64,000 nt of DNA from Cliona cf. orientalis (lineage: Eukaryota > Porifera > Demospongiae > Clionaida > Clionaidae). Below are positions 14,201 to 29,200 of this stretch, in pieces. The notes below the pieces were generated by a model. The model saw only the letters and a program-made list of their open reading frames with translations. It had not been told where the DNA came from and did not search any database. The DNA lies in contig OZ005691.1 in assembly GCA_963930775.1 (NCBI GenBank), forward strand, positions 5,267,000 to 5,330,999, given 5' to 3'. The position numbers and the translations under genes are program-made. Each line of letters begins with the position of its first letter. Position 1 is the stretch's first letter.

Positions 14201-17200
14201 ATGGCATCATCTTTCTCTCTCACTCCATACATGCAGCAAATGCAGCAGTCTGCCTTAGCCACACCTCCCTCTACCGCCGCCGTCACCCTTCTACCACCCA
14301 CAATGGTCAACCAGCAACCCCCCCTCCCACCTGGAGCGTCAGCAGCACTCACAGGTTTCCACTTATCTGGTGAACTGTCGGGTATGTTACCTCATAATAC
14401 CATACAAAAAATTCTCACATTAAATTTTTTTGATTTAACCAACTTGCTACCAAGCAATACTGCATCACTGCATGACCCCCAACCAATCCATTTACAAGTG
14501 GGGGGTGATACTGGCCAGCAGCTTGTCCTCTCCAGGAGACCTACCCAAAAGAAACAAATCAACTCGATTCAAGATTGGGTTTTAGCATTCACTGCGTACG
14601 CAGCGGTCCTAACCACAGCTAATCCCACAAGAGCCGCAGACCTCTTCGAATACACACGCCTAATAGTGCAAGCTCAACAGCAATATAGAGGGGAGGCATG
14701 GCAAATGTACAACATAGCCTTCCGAAAGAAAGCCGCAAATCGCCACCTCACCAAATGGGCAGATATAGACAGCGCTCTATGAAATAGAGCCTTTTCTGGC
14801 AAAAGCAACGACTCCGCATTCTGTAGGCTCTGCTTAGATGCAACCCATGCAACAGTTGAGTGCCCTTTATATACAGCGGAACTAGCCCAACGCCGCCGAA
14901 CTAGTCCCGAAACGGACGGCGGCAAATCTATCTGTCTCAACTGGAACAGGGGACATTGCACCCACAATCCCTGTCGCAGAGCGCATGTCTGCGCAACAGT
15001 TGGTTGTGGCGGTAACCACCGCTACTCAAACTGCCCTAAGCGAAGACAATCACCCCGTAAATCCCATCCCCCCACCACCCAAACGTAGCTGCACCACATC
15101 ACCACCGGATAAAAGAGCACAAAGTAAAGAAGCCACTTCATCTTGGCTTTCAAAATCAATAACCACAAAACGCGATCTTCTCCCATTAATAGGTCTCCTT
15201 TCATTTGCCGCGAAAGTCGTGCCCCCCGGTCGGACTTTTCTGCGAAGAATGATCGACCTGTCCTCCTCCATGGTCTCTAGTTAATAATTATAATTAATCT
15301 TATCAGGATTTCTTAGATATTGTATGCATATGATTATTAGTTTAATGTATCACAATATTTGTTCTTTTAATTTTTTTTTAATTTATTTTCTCTCTCAATT
15401 TTCTCCCCTGGTGCATTGCTGCTTATCACACTAATGTAATCTTGCAATCACATCACCCACAATAAGTTTTGTACCAACATTATTCATTTGGCCCAGAGTT
15501 ACACTACAAAAAAAAAAAAAGAGCGTATTATAATCATACAGGCACAATACTTTACCGCTTAAGTATCGTAAACTTACTCTTTTGGCGGTAGCACAAGGGT
15601 GACCAACCATATCACTTTGCCTCAGTGCCTTGGCTGCGACACCAATCTCCCAGTGCCTTGGTTGCGGCATATTATACGCTAACCTAGCTTACGTGGTCTC
15701 AGTACCTGCTCTGCCTTTGGCACCAGGTTGCGACCAGGTCAATTAACCCTGACTGGCTGCCCCCTATCACGGCTCTGGGCCAAATTATAATTGTGATATC
15801 CACTAACAATCGCGGCGGTTAACCCACATTGATGATACTCTTGATGCCATGGGAGAGACCTGCTTGGTTTAACACGGAATTTGGCTAATGGCTATTAGCA
15901 GGTTATTCTGTATCCGACTGACGACCAATTTCATGTTCTGCCCTTTTGACTTTGCAATGATCGATCCAGCAACTTTCCAATGCATTTACATTTATGTCAC
16001 TTTTACCTGAAGCTACATCATTTCACATAATCATGCATGTCCGGTTAATTACATAGTGTGCTGGGTGCACACTTCAATGACTGTTTAAGTGCTAGCTATA
16101 CATAAAGCTAGCTAGTTAGTTCCATTGCTACATGAGCTAGAGCTTTCTAGTGAACATGTCCCATGCATAGTCTCGTAAACCAGACCCCTATTCCGTAGTG
16201 CTGGGTGTATTTCATCACCAGCACGCAGAAAGAGGGTCTGGGGATTCTGGGCACCAATCCGTGGCTCCTACTGGAATGTCGGCGGAGCCAATGAGATCGC
16301 TCAGAATGGTCACATGACCATGCTGTGCCCGCAAATATGCCATTAATAAGCTGCTCGATTCACCCCTCAGTGTCCAAATTTTAGCAAATCCTTGCTAGAA
16401 GGCCGCTTTGAGGACGTCTATGCACTGATACGAGGGCTATTACTTAAACAGCGATGCATGGTTTGGCTACTTTTTCTGACTTTTCAGATATTTTTATAGT
16501 GAAAAAACACAGAAATAGACTCACGCACGCGCTTAGGAGCCGCGCTGACTAAGTATTCCAGATTTTGATACATTTAGCTACTTTATTGATAGCTTTTAAC
16601 CAGTATAGTTCAAACAAGTAGTTCAGGATCATAAACAGCACGTAGAACTCGAAGGAGTTGCAACAAAAAGTTTTGCGGTAAAATATTGCTTTCCGTTTAC
16701 GTGACGTAAAAATTCCACTGTGCCATGGATTAGTGCCCAGAATCCCCAGACCCTCTTTCCGTGTGCTGGTTATGAAGTATACACAGCGCTGCGGAGTAGG
16801 AGTCTGGTTTACGAGACTAATCCCATGCATACTGTAGCATAATGCGCTAGCCTCTAGCCCATAGACAAGGGATTATGTGGTTAGATAAGCCCATGTTATA
16901 AACCAATATTTCTAACTCAAAAGACCCCTACAGGGTTTTTTCTAGCATGAGCAGTGAATCTAATATTCATAATGGCTTTACTAGGTGTGGTCTATAGGTG
17001 CGGCATTTAAAGCATGATTTGTATCGTTTGTGGCCCTTGCAACACGTGTGGAAGCAAAGATTTCTCAGCACACTTAAGGCCAGGTACCAACTGGAATCTA
17101 CTGCTGAAATAGACATCTTTCAAAGGCTCATACTGCCACTAAATAGAAGGATAGAGGGCTCATCATGACTAATTCAAGTATCTGGATATTAATAGTTAAT

Positions 17201-20200
17201 TAACTGCAACCAATTAACTAATTAAGCACTATGCGCACCAATTTGCCACACCCTCTAGAACACTAAATTGTAAGTTCCAACCTTAAAGCAGCTACATTCA
17301 GTCAACCTTAACTATAAAATAAGAAGCCTAAGACTGATATAACTTTCATCTGAGGGATAGTGAAAACAGCGTTCTGGTCAAGTTTTATTCACAATAGACT
17401 CTGGTTTAGGTGTGCTGACGGCCCGATCTCCCGCATGTAAGTCAAAAATGAACTTATTTATTCATTTTTTCTCTGATAGATCATCAACAGCCATCCCAAC
17501 GTTCAGTGTCAGACCTGCGAAATGTTGGCTGCAATAACCCTGGATAGCTTTGCTCAAAATATTGAGCTCCAAACTGCAGCTATGCGGACACACCACTGTG
17601 GCTTGCATATGTTACATATGATATGACATCATGGTACATGTATTAATTGACTGCAAATATGAGCGATAAGTGACAATTAGTCAAGCACGTGCTAAGAGGT
17701 CAGAGCCTGGCCTTAAGTACATTGAGTTGTTGCTTTGTTAACATCTTGACACCATTAATCACTCACTGAGAAGCCTATATCTTGAGATTTTGCAATTTTT
17801 GCACTCACAAAAATAAATTCAAATACTTTATCCCTTCACGTGAGGTAATGAATAGTGAGCAGGCTTGTTTTGAATGGGTGGAAAGTAGTAGGACAGTAAC
17901 AGGAAGCGCTATCAACATCAGTATTGATCTAAAATTACAACAATTATCAGCTATAATTGTTCATTAGCCCTGTTTACACATACAAGCTAAACCTCTTTGG
18001 AGAGCACTTTAATTGGGTTTACTCATGTGGATAATTCGTGTATAGCAGCATTTCCTAAACAGGTTTGTAAAGCAGTTTAGCAAATTTACACAAAGCAAGC
18101 TTAGTTTAAACTGTGTTCCAAGTGGGTCAAAAATCAAACATGGATGGTTCGAATTATTGCTCCTGAGCTTTTTATGCCCAACGGCATTATCAGGGCAACG
18201 TAGCCTATGGTACAAGTCCTTAATATTACATCACTTGGTTCAGTTTTATTGCGATTTACAAAGCCTCAGGCATCCAGCCTTCACTCAGTAGGTAAATCTC
18301 AAAGAGACCTACATCTCATGATACAACCTATATATTATATTATCAACTTACTTGATATGTGTTATAGGCCTTGGTTCATTACATGAAATCAGATCTAGCA
18401 TATGAGAATAACTGAAAGCAACGTCTGCATGAAGCTTGAGAAGTTGTCCAAATGTGATGCCCTTGTCTAGTTCATCAAATGTAGCATCAAAGAGTTTGAT
18501 ATTAGATTTATGATACAGCAGGTTGGTCTTCCAAGGATCACTAATATTCCTAGTACTGCTTCTTTTCTTACGAAACTTGAGCACCAAAGAAACTATTAAT
18601 GCAAGAATAAAACTAAATGATAATCAAAATTTGTACAAGCAAAACTTATGTAGAAAACTGTTGGCAAGAAAGGGAGAGGAAGAGTGGAGGAGAGCTTGGC
18701 ACATTTTGATAATACAATGAACATGGGTAGATGAGCATAGTAATTAGCAGCCAACTTCGCCTGCTCATCAAAACCTCTGGTTGGCTATGACTCAGCAGTT
18801 TTGGCAACCTGTAAGGAGCCATTAGCGATAAATGATATGAGAGCACCAATAATTACTCTGCTGACTAAATTGCCCGAGGTTACATCTTTCACTGAACACA
18901 TGGCAAACGTTTATATTATGATTCTTTTCAAATGCCTGGAGTGATCTCATCTATCAAAGTAACTACCCGGGTGAAAAGGACCGCATTATTTTGTGAATTT
19001 CCGCAGATTAATACGTTATTTCATTGAAATACCGAGCAAATTTCACACAGTTTACCTACCGGAAATCGTCCCTTATCCATTGAAAACCGCCGGTGACCGT
19101 AATTATTCACCAATTTCTCGGTGCAAACCGTGGTGGCATGCGGCCGTCCAAGTATCATGATTGCTGATCGTAAAAAGGTGAGAATAACAAACATTGACGG
19201 CCACCGGCGGGTAAAAATGTAGCTACATGGCTGAAGTCAAGGGCGGTGTCCATTTTCTCGACGTTGTCGTACTTAATCTCGCACAGCCAGCCCCCTATAT
19301 TAGTCATACTCGATAGACGAGCCTCCAATCGATTGATACTGGATCGACAGAGTAGTGGTTGTCCAGCATGGAGGTGCAAATACATTGATAGTGGGCACGT
19401 ACAAACAGTCGTTGACGATCATCGATCGTGACCGACGAAAAACGATCGCTCGCAGATCTGCGATCGATGAGCGCCGTCTATAAATCGCTGAAGCTAACTC
19501 ATGAGCAAACGTGCTTACTGCTGGTAGGTAGGTTTAGCAAAGTGTCAGTGAAGTTACCGTGGGAAACTCACTGATTCTCGTGCTTCTTGTTGCAGTCGAC
19601 GTCCAGTCAGCGGCGAGAAAGGGAGTGACTACCGCGGTTAACCATGAATTAACGCGATGACCGTGAAAACGTGTGGTCCTTTTTACCCGGGTAAGCTAGT
19701 TGTACATTTACAATAAAACAGGCTTAGGAAATCTAATTAGCAGATTGCATACTTGATGGTCAATTGTATGATTCATAACTTCTTCAGGTAATCGGCTATG
19801 TGTGAGTGAACATCCTACCATATCCACCATAATAATCAAAATATACCAGGCTCTCCACCTTTTCTCAATTTGTGTGAGGGAAGAGCCTTGTGCAAACCCA
19901 TAAAGGGTTTAAGACTACCACAAAGCCAGAAAACCCAAATTAATTTGAATTTTGGGATACATCCAAATTGATGATCGTACAATAATATTGTATTCATGAG
20001 ATTTATGCATGCATAAACTATAGTTAATAGCATCAGGCCGACGTAAAGAGCACATTTGCCCATGACGTATGGCGCATGCGCATACGTCAAACTAGTATAC
20101 AATTATTCTAAATAAAGCACACTTTAACTGCGCAACAATTCCTGCAAGCAAGAAGAACATCGCAGTGGAAAAATCTTTGAATCGCCTTGCCACCGAACAG

Positions 20201-23200
20201 TTACGAACGGCCAACGCCATGACCAGAGCCTAATAAGACAAGCTACTGCCATTGTCAATGCAGGAGACGATCCTTCCTTCCAAAGTTATTTAAATTATAG
20301 TCCATGTTAGCTACACCGTGACTTCACGGATACCCTGTCACAGGAATGAGAAATTCTCCAATGGCTTGTCACGACCCGTTTCAGCGGAGATCCTGAAGGG
20401 CCCCTTTCACAGCACAGTGCACGACTTGAGGTGACCATGCAGTCACAGCCACCTTTGCTGAACCGGATTAAAACATGACAATGCGGTAGTGTTACACACA
20501 CTACAACATCACCAATTCAACCGGTACCTTTCTGTTCCTCAAATGGTCCGAAAGTTAATCATTAGAGTTCATTAACTTGTGATGTCCGCTGGCGGCATGC
20601 ATGGCCATGACAGATACTTTTAGATTGAAATTCAAAGCAGTGGCTAAACTGTAGACCTGAATACATGATTATTTTGTGCGCGTGGGATGATGCTGACGAG
20701 AAGCTATATAAGCAAATGTGTTAACAGCTAATACAACAGATCTAGACATGTCTTGAAGGCCGATTTAACATAAAATCAACTTCAGCATGTATGACCACAT
20801 TGCATTGGGGCACATTATTGCACATGTGCAATGATGTTGGATAGATTGAGTGTGATTACATTAATTGGAGCAGGTCGCTGCATATGAAAAGGAATATAAT
20901 TCTGCAGAGCAAATCATAATGTGACCATATTAAAATGGAGCAGGATGTTGTGCAAAATACTGTGGACTAGCTGCAGCCCATGTGACCATGGTAAATGGAA
21001 TAAATAACTGCATATGTGTGCAGTGATATTACATGTAAATATATAAGTCGAATCGAGGTAAAGTGGACAGCATTTGTCTAAATATGTCGTATTTAGCCCC
21101 CGAGCCCAGTGTGCATACTGTGATTTGCATGCTAGGAAGTGGGGGGATCATGGGTGACACAAGATTGTTTGGCTCGAAACAATACATATTAGGGAATACT
21201 CCATATTTCTACACAATTAAGAACCTTCGTGGTTGGAGGTCAAAGCCTCTGCTTGATTGGCTATTTCAACATGAGGTTGATGTACACCCGTGACCTCCTG
21301 ATGTCATAAAATACAAGGACATGATAGTCTAAAAGTCTTGCGGACTCAGAATAGTTGTCCCTTACAAAGTGGACATGTGGGCATTTGATATTACAGAGTA
21401 ATATGAACCCTCTGATTGAAGGTTTTGTATGTCCTATTGTGTAGTACTGCAATCGGGTCTGTTTGATCAGATGGTAATTGGTGACTGGGAATTCTGTAGG
21501 ACAACGGGCTACATGGCCATGAGGAGTATATAAACAGGCAGCGGAATTGGAATTACATTCCTTGTGGAACCGGGACTGTAGATGCTGTGAGTACTAAAAA
21601 TAGATGGCTTCCCGCATGTGAATCCGAGGCACTGAGTCTGAGTTGTGCATGCAGCCTAAAGATATGTATGTACCTGGTGCTGGCCAGGCTGTAAGTACAA
21701 AAAAAAAGTGGCATAAGAACCCTCATAAATATAAATGTCTGACATGGATTCAGAATTAAGCAGACATGCAGCATTACTCAAAAATTACACCAAGCAGTCC
21801 CACTCCTATAACAGTAAGATGACTCTATGACAGACCCTTTCCTACCTAGCTATGAAGCTACAACAGCACCAGATTACTTGTAAGCATCTCACTCTCACCA
21901 GCTAGCACTGGTTCATTATACACTCCCGTACCTCTAGGGAGCCCAAAAACGAATAGATCTGTCAACACAGACCAGACATGATTGTCCGATGATATACCCA
22001 TCAGTACTAACTGAGTTTTCATAGATCGTTGAAAATGTCAACAACATGTACACAGGTTTCAGCAAACAGTCTTTCATACTACCTGTCCCATGTAATCATG
22101 CATGGACCTATGTATTTCTGGTTAGAAGACGGTACATATACAACTAGGGAAAACAGCAGTACTGATAGGTAACAATACGTTTAACTCTGCTGCTAACATA
22201 TGATGTAAACCACAGTAAATCATGCATTGCTATAGCTCTTCTGCTGTCACAACCCCCAGCTGCTATAGTCCACTTATTGATACTGCTAGTGTAATTTAAC
22301 CTGCCACTAACATAAACTTTAGCAGTCATATTGCTCTGCGATGCTGCTACAGCGTATCTGCACTCTACCACTGGTATGGCTACCATGGCTCTCACTACTT
22401 CCTCTGCTATGCCACTACATTGTACATACAGCATACGTGCACTCCGCTACAGGCATTGACCTCGGCACAGCCAGATCCCACTAACTGGTTTGTCATGCAG
22501 CTACAATGTATGCGCACTCTGCCACTGGCATCAATTTCAGCAGTCATAGTTCACAAACCACTCTACTATGCTGCTATATGCATGTTAATTCTGCCACTGG
22601 CACAATCCCTGGAAGCCTTGACTCATAAATACAACAATTTATAAGCTGCCGCTGGCATAAACTGTTACAATCATAACTCATTAATAGCATTGCTAAATCA
22701 TTACAGTGTACACTTCCTCTAACTCTGATGCTAGCATAAACCTCATCAGCCTTAATTCACTAATTACACTGCTGCACAGCTTCATGCATGTATCCCTGCC
22801 GCTGGCATAGACCTCAGCAGTCATAGCTCTTTAAACACACTGCTGTCTTGCTCCAGTATACCCTTTTAATTCAGCTAAAAAGAAAGACGTTAGTAGCCAC
22901 AGTCCAACTAACTGCTCTATTACACTACTACAGTGTACAGGCGTGTACATGCACTCCGCCACTGGTAATAACCTCATAGCCCACTAATTGCTCCACTATG
23001 CTGCTACAGGGTACGTACACTCGCCTACTGACATTGACCTCAGCAGCCATAGCCCCCTAGATGTTCTGCTACAGTACACGTGCACCCTGCCTCTGGCATT
23101 GACCTTGGCAGCCATAGCCCACAAATTGCTCTGCTACGCTGCTACAGTGTATCTGCACTCTGCCACTGGCATTGACCTCAGCAGCCATAACCCACGATGA

Positions 23201-26200
23201 GCTCTTCTACACTGCTACACGGTATGCACACTCTGTCACTGGCATTGACCTCACTTACAATCCATTTCAGTGCACTTTACCTCAGTTAGGTCAATCTGAG
23301 CATTCACTATACCGACACAATACACTACGTAAATTTTACAGTCTGTATAAACCTCAGCAGCCCAGTATCTATTACAACACTGTACTGCTACATTGTACTT
23401 AAATTCTGCCGCTGGCATCAACTTCAGACATTAGCAGCCACCTCTTACAAAGTATACTACTATAAATCATTACCACAATAGCCATAGGCTGTGGTCTTGC
23501 CTCACAGACTTGCCCATGTCAGGTGATTAAATGCAGCATATCTGGCATACATGTCAACATCACCTACCTCATTGCACCTAGCAGGCAAGGCAATATCACA
23601 TGGACAATATCTGGTATCTACCGGGCACTAATTTGGGGATAATTTGGGGGGAATTGATTGGTGGTTGAATGTCACACGTAACTTATCGGTCACGCCAGCA
23701 ATATCTTTGTTTTTTTAACGCTTGATGTCACTGTCCTAGTTCCAGTTGGTACTCAACTTCATGGTCGGGACTCCCACACTGGCCTTAGCTGCCAGTTGGC
23801 ACCTGACTCAGGTTGGGACTCCCACGCTGGTACTAGCCTACTCACCAGTTGGTACCTGGCCTCGAACGCAGGACTCCCACGCTGGTACTCAAACACAGTG
23901 ACCTTGACCTTACAGTCATACAGTCAAGTTACCCAGCTGCCATCAATGACCCAGGTTACGCCCAAATTAATCCTACCTCGCATTGCTTAATAACTAATAG
24001 ACATGTATTGTGCTTACTAGATCAAAATTAATGTTCCGATATTATGTACTTGGTACATGTACTTCACAAAGATCAATCACACACGTTTAATCGGTAAGTT
24101 CATTATACTCGTGGAGACGGCATGTAATGGCTATTAAAGTCTAGATTCATTTTTTCGGAAAATCCAGCAAAGCAACCTGCAGTGCATGCCTTATATCTGA
24201 GATACTGCTCCACAGAAATGTATGGAAAGGAGTGCTGGGTAGAGATAAAATGCACCTTGGGTGTAATGGTTGTGCATTCAATGCACGCTTTCACTCTATG
24301 CAAAAGGGTCTATTAAATTTGGCAGTTGGAGAGTCTGTCTTTAAAGGAGCATACATGCTACCAAGGATACACAATTTCATGTATACCTGGATGACATCAA
24401 GTATATAATTTGTCCCTGCAATAGTATCCATACTAGAAAAGTGGAAGTTTTTGAGGTTTCTATGCATGATCAATACAATAAAAACATAGCACAGCAATGG
24501 CCAAACTGACAATTCATGTTCGAGAACATAGACATAGCTACTTAGTCCAGAATGAAGTCAGATCAGTGTGGACAAAAACTTAAGTGTTTCTCAGAAGGTT
24601 AAGTGGCTTGCAAGGAAGTGTATGATATTTTAAAGCATTTCACTTCTCCTGAAGTAGTCACTTGTATCATGAAATCAATTAATGGTACAGTTCTCTGTAC
24701 TGAACTATACTAACTTAGTATATACATTACATGCATGCCATTTGCACATGCATTCATGAGCACTTAGTAAGCACACATGAGATAAGCAAATTTGTTTCAA
24801 ATGTGAATTACAGAAGTAGGCAATTTGTATCTGATCACACAGCAATTGCATATACACTCCTTTGCCACCCTTAGAAACCCATATGCTCCTGTTCTTCACA
24901 ACCATCAAAGTTAAATTAGCCAAAATCTAATAGTGATCATAGTTTGAATGCCACAAAATAATTGTATAGGTTATTTGGGATCTAATTGTCTCATTTTCCT
25001 CAAACATTTTCATTATAATTTCTCAAGGTCTTTGTTTTCTAATATTAAGTCTTTTTGAAGCACCCATGGACCATACCTACCGATAATGGTCATCAATAAT
25101 TATTGATAGCTATGAGCTAGATCTTGTTACACCAATCTGGCATTATTTCTCTCAATGAAAAATAATAATTCATCATAATACCAGAGAGAAATAATGCCAG
25201 ATTGGTGTAACAAGATCTAGCTCGTAGCTATCAATAATTATGACTACCCAATCAAGAAGTTCTCTGAAACGTCATCAATAATGGCTCAATTCATATTGAT
25301 ATTTGTTTGTGTATGAATAGCTTGCTATGTGTGTCAATTTAAGTGGTGCAAATGCGTATATTAATATGGGAGGATATAGGGATGGCTGGTAGAATTGCTG
25401 TGACTTTTTTTAATGTAAATAAGTGTATATATCAGCAAGGTCATAAGAAAATAGCAACATGCATAAAAAGATATAATATTAATCTTAGACCCTATACGAC
25501 GAAATTAAAACAAAGATACTCATAATACACACTATATAATTCGGGACGAGCCTGAGCGAGCCCCAAATACACGAGAAACCGGAAGCGGTGTATATATATA
25601 TTTATTTGTGCGTGATCTTGCATAGCAACAACCTAATGTGCATGCTCAATAACAACATGTTAGAACGTGGCCGGTAAAGGTCGACTACATTGTAGTCTGG
25701 GCTAGCTAACCTTGCAGTCATAGCGTGGCTCAGGGACAATAAAAGGTCTATCATGGAACTCTGTAGGTGCTTAATGGGCAACATTTGACCAGAGTCTCTG
25801 ATCATCACAAGTTGGAACAATGGTAGCTAGCGGCAGTCATCATGGCCGGCAAGGCTGAGAGTCAGCATATTCTGCCTGAGTATGATCACAGTAAGAGTAA
25901 CTCATTAGAAATTATCATGCCATGGCCAAACTGAGAGTCTGCTGTGAGCCTCACAACCTAACTGCCTCTGCCTTGGTTGTTTTGTGTACTTGGCAATTTT
26001 GTGAGTGAGGCTATTCAATCATGCTAGCCTGATGGCTATAGGTAGCTGCATCATGGGCAATACTACGCACCATGAGTGAAGGCTCGCCCCGCCTGATGAT
26101 AACATCTGCCTAGTAATAATTATTATGCACTGACAAAAACAACATAATGAGTTACAGTTATGTTACAAGCAGAATCACATCACCAGGGGAGTTCTTCGAT

Positions 26201-29200
26201 TAATGCATGCTTAAATGACGCCAGAGAATTAATGGAGTCAATGTCACAATTAAAATTTGAAAAAGTTCCACAGGGCAGTTGTCAAGGGAAAGAATAATTG
26301 TTTGATCTAGCAAAATTAGGGTACAGACAGCTGAATGGTGTTAACATGACAGCTGGGGTAGTGGGTAGTTATTCTTTCAAACAGTTTATTAGGGAAGATG
26401 TGTGTAAGTGGGGCACTCTCTACAAGCTAATGACCCCAGATGTGTAGAACTTGCCACGTGATATGCACACTTACGTGCATGATCTCAGGACTGGCATTCC
26501 AATAAACGTGCTCTTGTATGTATTTAAAGCTGTGTTTGTGCATTATGGTTCAGTTATTCATGCTGTTTGTCAGTCTATCTATCAATCTGCTGTTACACTG
26601 TGATTTTCTATCTATTCAATAAAATTCTGTTGTTACATGGATTAACTACATCTAAGAAACTCCGCCAACAGGTTATGGGCCCAGGATGGCAACAGAGTCG
26701 AAAACCGTTGCTATTGTCCCTCTAAAGGGAACGAACTATCCGACATGGAAGGTCCAATGCCAAATTGCTCTAGTACGTGATGGGCTATGGGGAATCGCTG
26801 CTGGAACAGAGACCGAACCTCCAGCAGAGGAAGCCAATCGCCGCTCTAAGTTTCTAATGAACAGAAATTGCACTTTGATCACAATCGTACTAGCAGTTGA
26901 CCCCGCTCTATTGTACCTCATTGGAGACCCCGAAGATCCCGTTGCTGTATGGAAGAAACTCCGGGATCAGTTCCAAAAGAAGACTTGGGCAAATAAGCTA
27001 GCTGTACGTTGCAGACTTCACTCTCTACAGCTGAGAGAAGGAGATCCTGCTCAAGATCACATAAAGGCCATGACTGAACTGTTCAACGAGATGGCTATTG
27101 TTGGTGATGCAATAGAAGAGGAAAACCGTGTAGTCTATTTGCTAGTGAGTCTGCCTAACTCATTTAACACACTTGTTAGCGTAAGTCATCAACTCTCGAT
27201 CACCTAAGACGTTCAGGACTGTAACTCGGGCTCTGTATATGCTATGAACCTCAAACAAACTCCATTCGTTAGATAATTCATTTGTCTATTAAACGACCAC
27301 TTACCATGTAATACTCTCGTTTCTGCAGGTCACTATAAGCAAGTATGCTAGACCCATGATTTTATGAATTGGCAACCGTTTCCACCTGTTGTCGACCGCC
27401 CAATAATTTATAACAGCGCTAATGTCGACCGATCGCCGATTTTTATAATAAATATGCATGCAAGTAGTAGATACTTAAAATAATACTTTCATCATAATTA
27501 TTACTTACTATTATCATAAATGTCAAGTTTTTATATCGAGTGAAACTTTTGTATACGCAGGATGCATTAAATCAATACCATCGCCATACGTTCGTAGTGC
27601 ATGGCAAAACGCAACCACACCCGAGACTACCGTATAGTAGATATCGGTCGACAATAAAAGGTGGTCGACTATTGATGACTTACACTATTACTCTCATGCA
27701 AAGCTAACGAAGACAGTCCAAAAATGGAAATTGTTACCGAACGGTTGCTGCATGTTGAGAGGAAGCAGAAGGAGAAAGCGAGTATTGACTTAAGTAGAGA
27801 GAAAGCTATGGTACTCAAGTTCAAAGGTCGAGGTCCAAGGTGTCACTATTGCAAGAAGATGGGATATATTCAAAAGAACTGTTTCAAGCGTATCGAGGCT
27901 GAGAAAAGGGCAGAACAGCATGGATCAGCGACCTCAAAAGGCAAGAAACAAGATTCGAAACATAAGACTGCGAAAAACGATGTTGTAGGACTAATAGCCA
28001 GACATAGTGTGTTTTGTCATCGATGAAGGTCACGAAGTACTCTGCACTGCCAAGTGAAGGTGAGTTGATCTTTCCACATACATCACTGTGGACAAGACTT
28101 AGTGGCTCTTCAGCTCTTTCTCGACCATCTCCTGGAAAAGGACTTCAACAAATATTTCCATTCACACAGGATTCACAAAAATCAATTCTTTTGAGGTATC
28201 ATAGTCGAGACCACTCACTAACTCATCTTTGGCTAACTTGTGCAGGCTTCTCTCACTCGGGTGACCAAATCTCCTATGGCAGAGACCTCTTTTCCTAGCT
28301 CCGTTACTTTCGGCATGCTTAATAGATTGTAGGCTAACTTGGGTACATAGAGAACGTCACTCAATCTTCCAATCTTGAATTCTTCTTCAGGCAGCTTCAG
28401 CTTCAGTGTAACGACACCTATGCCAACTGCTTCTAGCTTACGATCATCACCTAGTGTGACTTGCTGTGGTACTTGCAGAGGGTGAAAAACTTCAAACAGC
28501 TCCTTGGAGTTGCAGATATGACAAGTAGCTCCTTAGTCCACCATCCAGTGAGATGTATGCTCACATGCCCCATATACATGACTGTCAAGAGGAATCGAGA
28601 CTGAGCACGAGGAAAATCGCCTCATTCAAGTGGAACATTTCCGGAAGAGGAACTAGAGATAGAGGAGAATTCTAACCATGACAGAATGCCGAATGAGGAT
28701 GAAACGGAAGAACATCCTGATGGGAAAAACCCAAATGAAACTGACAATCACCCTGAAGGGGAAACCCCAGCAGTTGATCAAGCACCTCAAAGAAAATCTA
28801 CTTGAGTAGTGAGACGTCCCGACTACTATGGTGCACAAGTATTCACAGCTACTAGCTATAGCCTATAGAAAGAGCCAGAGAATGTTGAAGAAGCTCTAAA
28901 TTCTGCTGAAAAGGAGAAAATTAATGGAAAGCTGCAATGCAGAATGAGATGGATTTAATGTATTCCAATGATGTATGGAATCTCGTCGAGCTACCCACAG
29001 ATAGCAAAACCCTTGGAAGCAAAATTTAATGGGCATTCAAACGAAAACCAATGCTCATGGGTCTATTGACCGTTACAAGGCTTGGTTGGTTGCTCAAGGA
29101 TTCTCGCAACAAAGCAGTCATGACTATGAGATTTTCAGTCCAGTTATCAGGTTTGAATCCCTATGTACCCTGATTGCACTCGCTGTACAGAAAGATCTCA

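Noticed and set aside
27181-27700. Gag MITE acting as a spliced intron
   Set aside because: The donor is perfect, but none of the nearby AG sites restores the gag frame.
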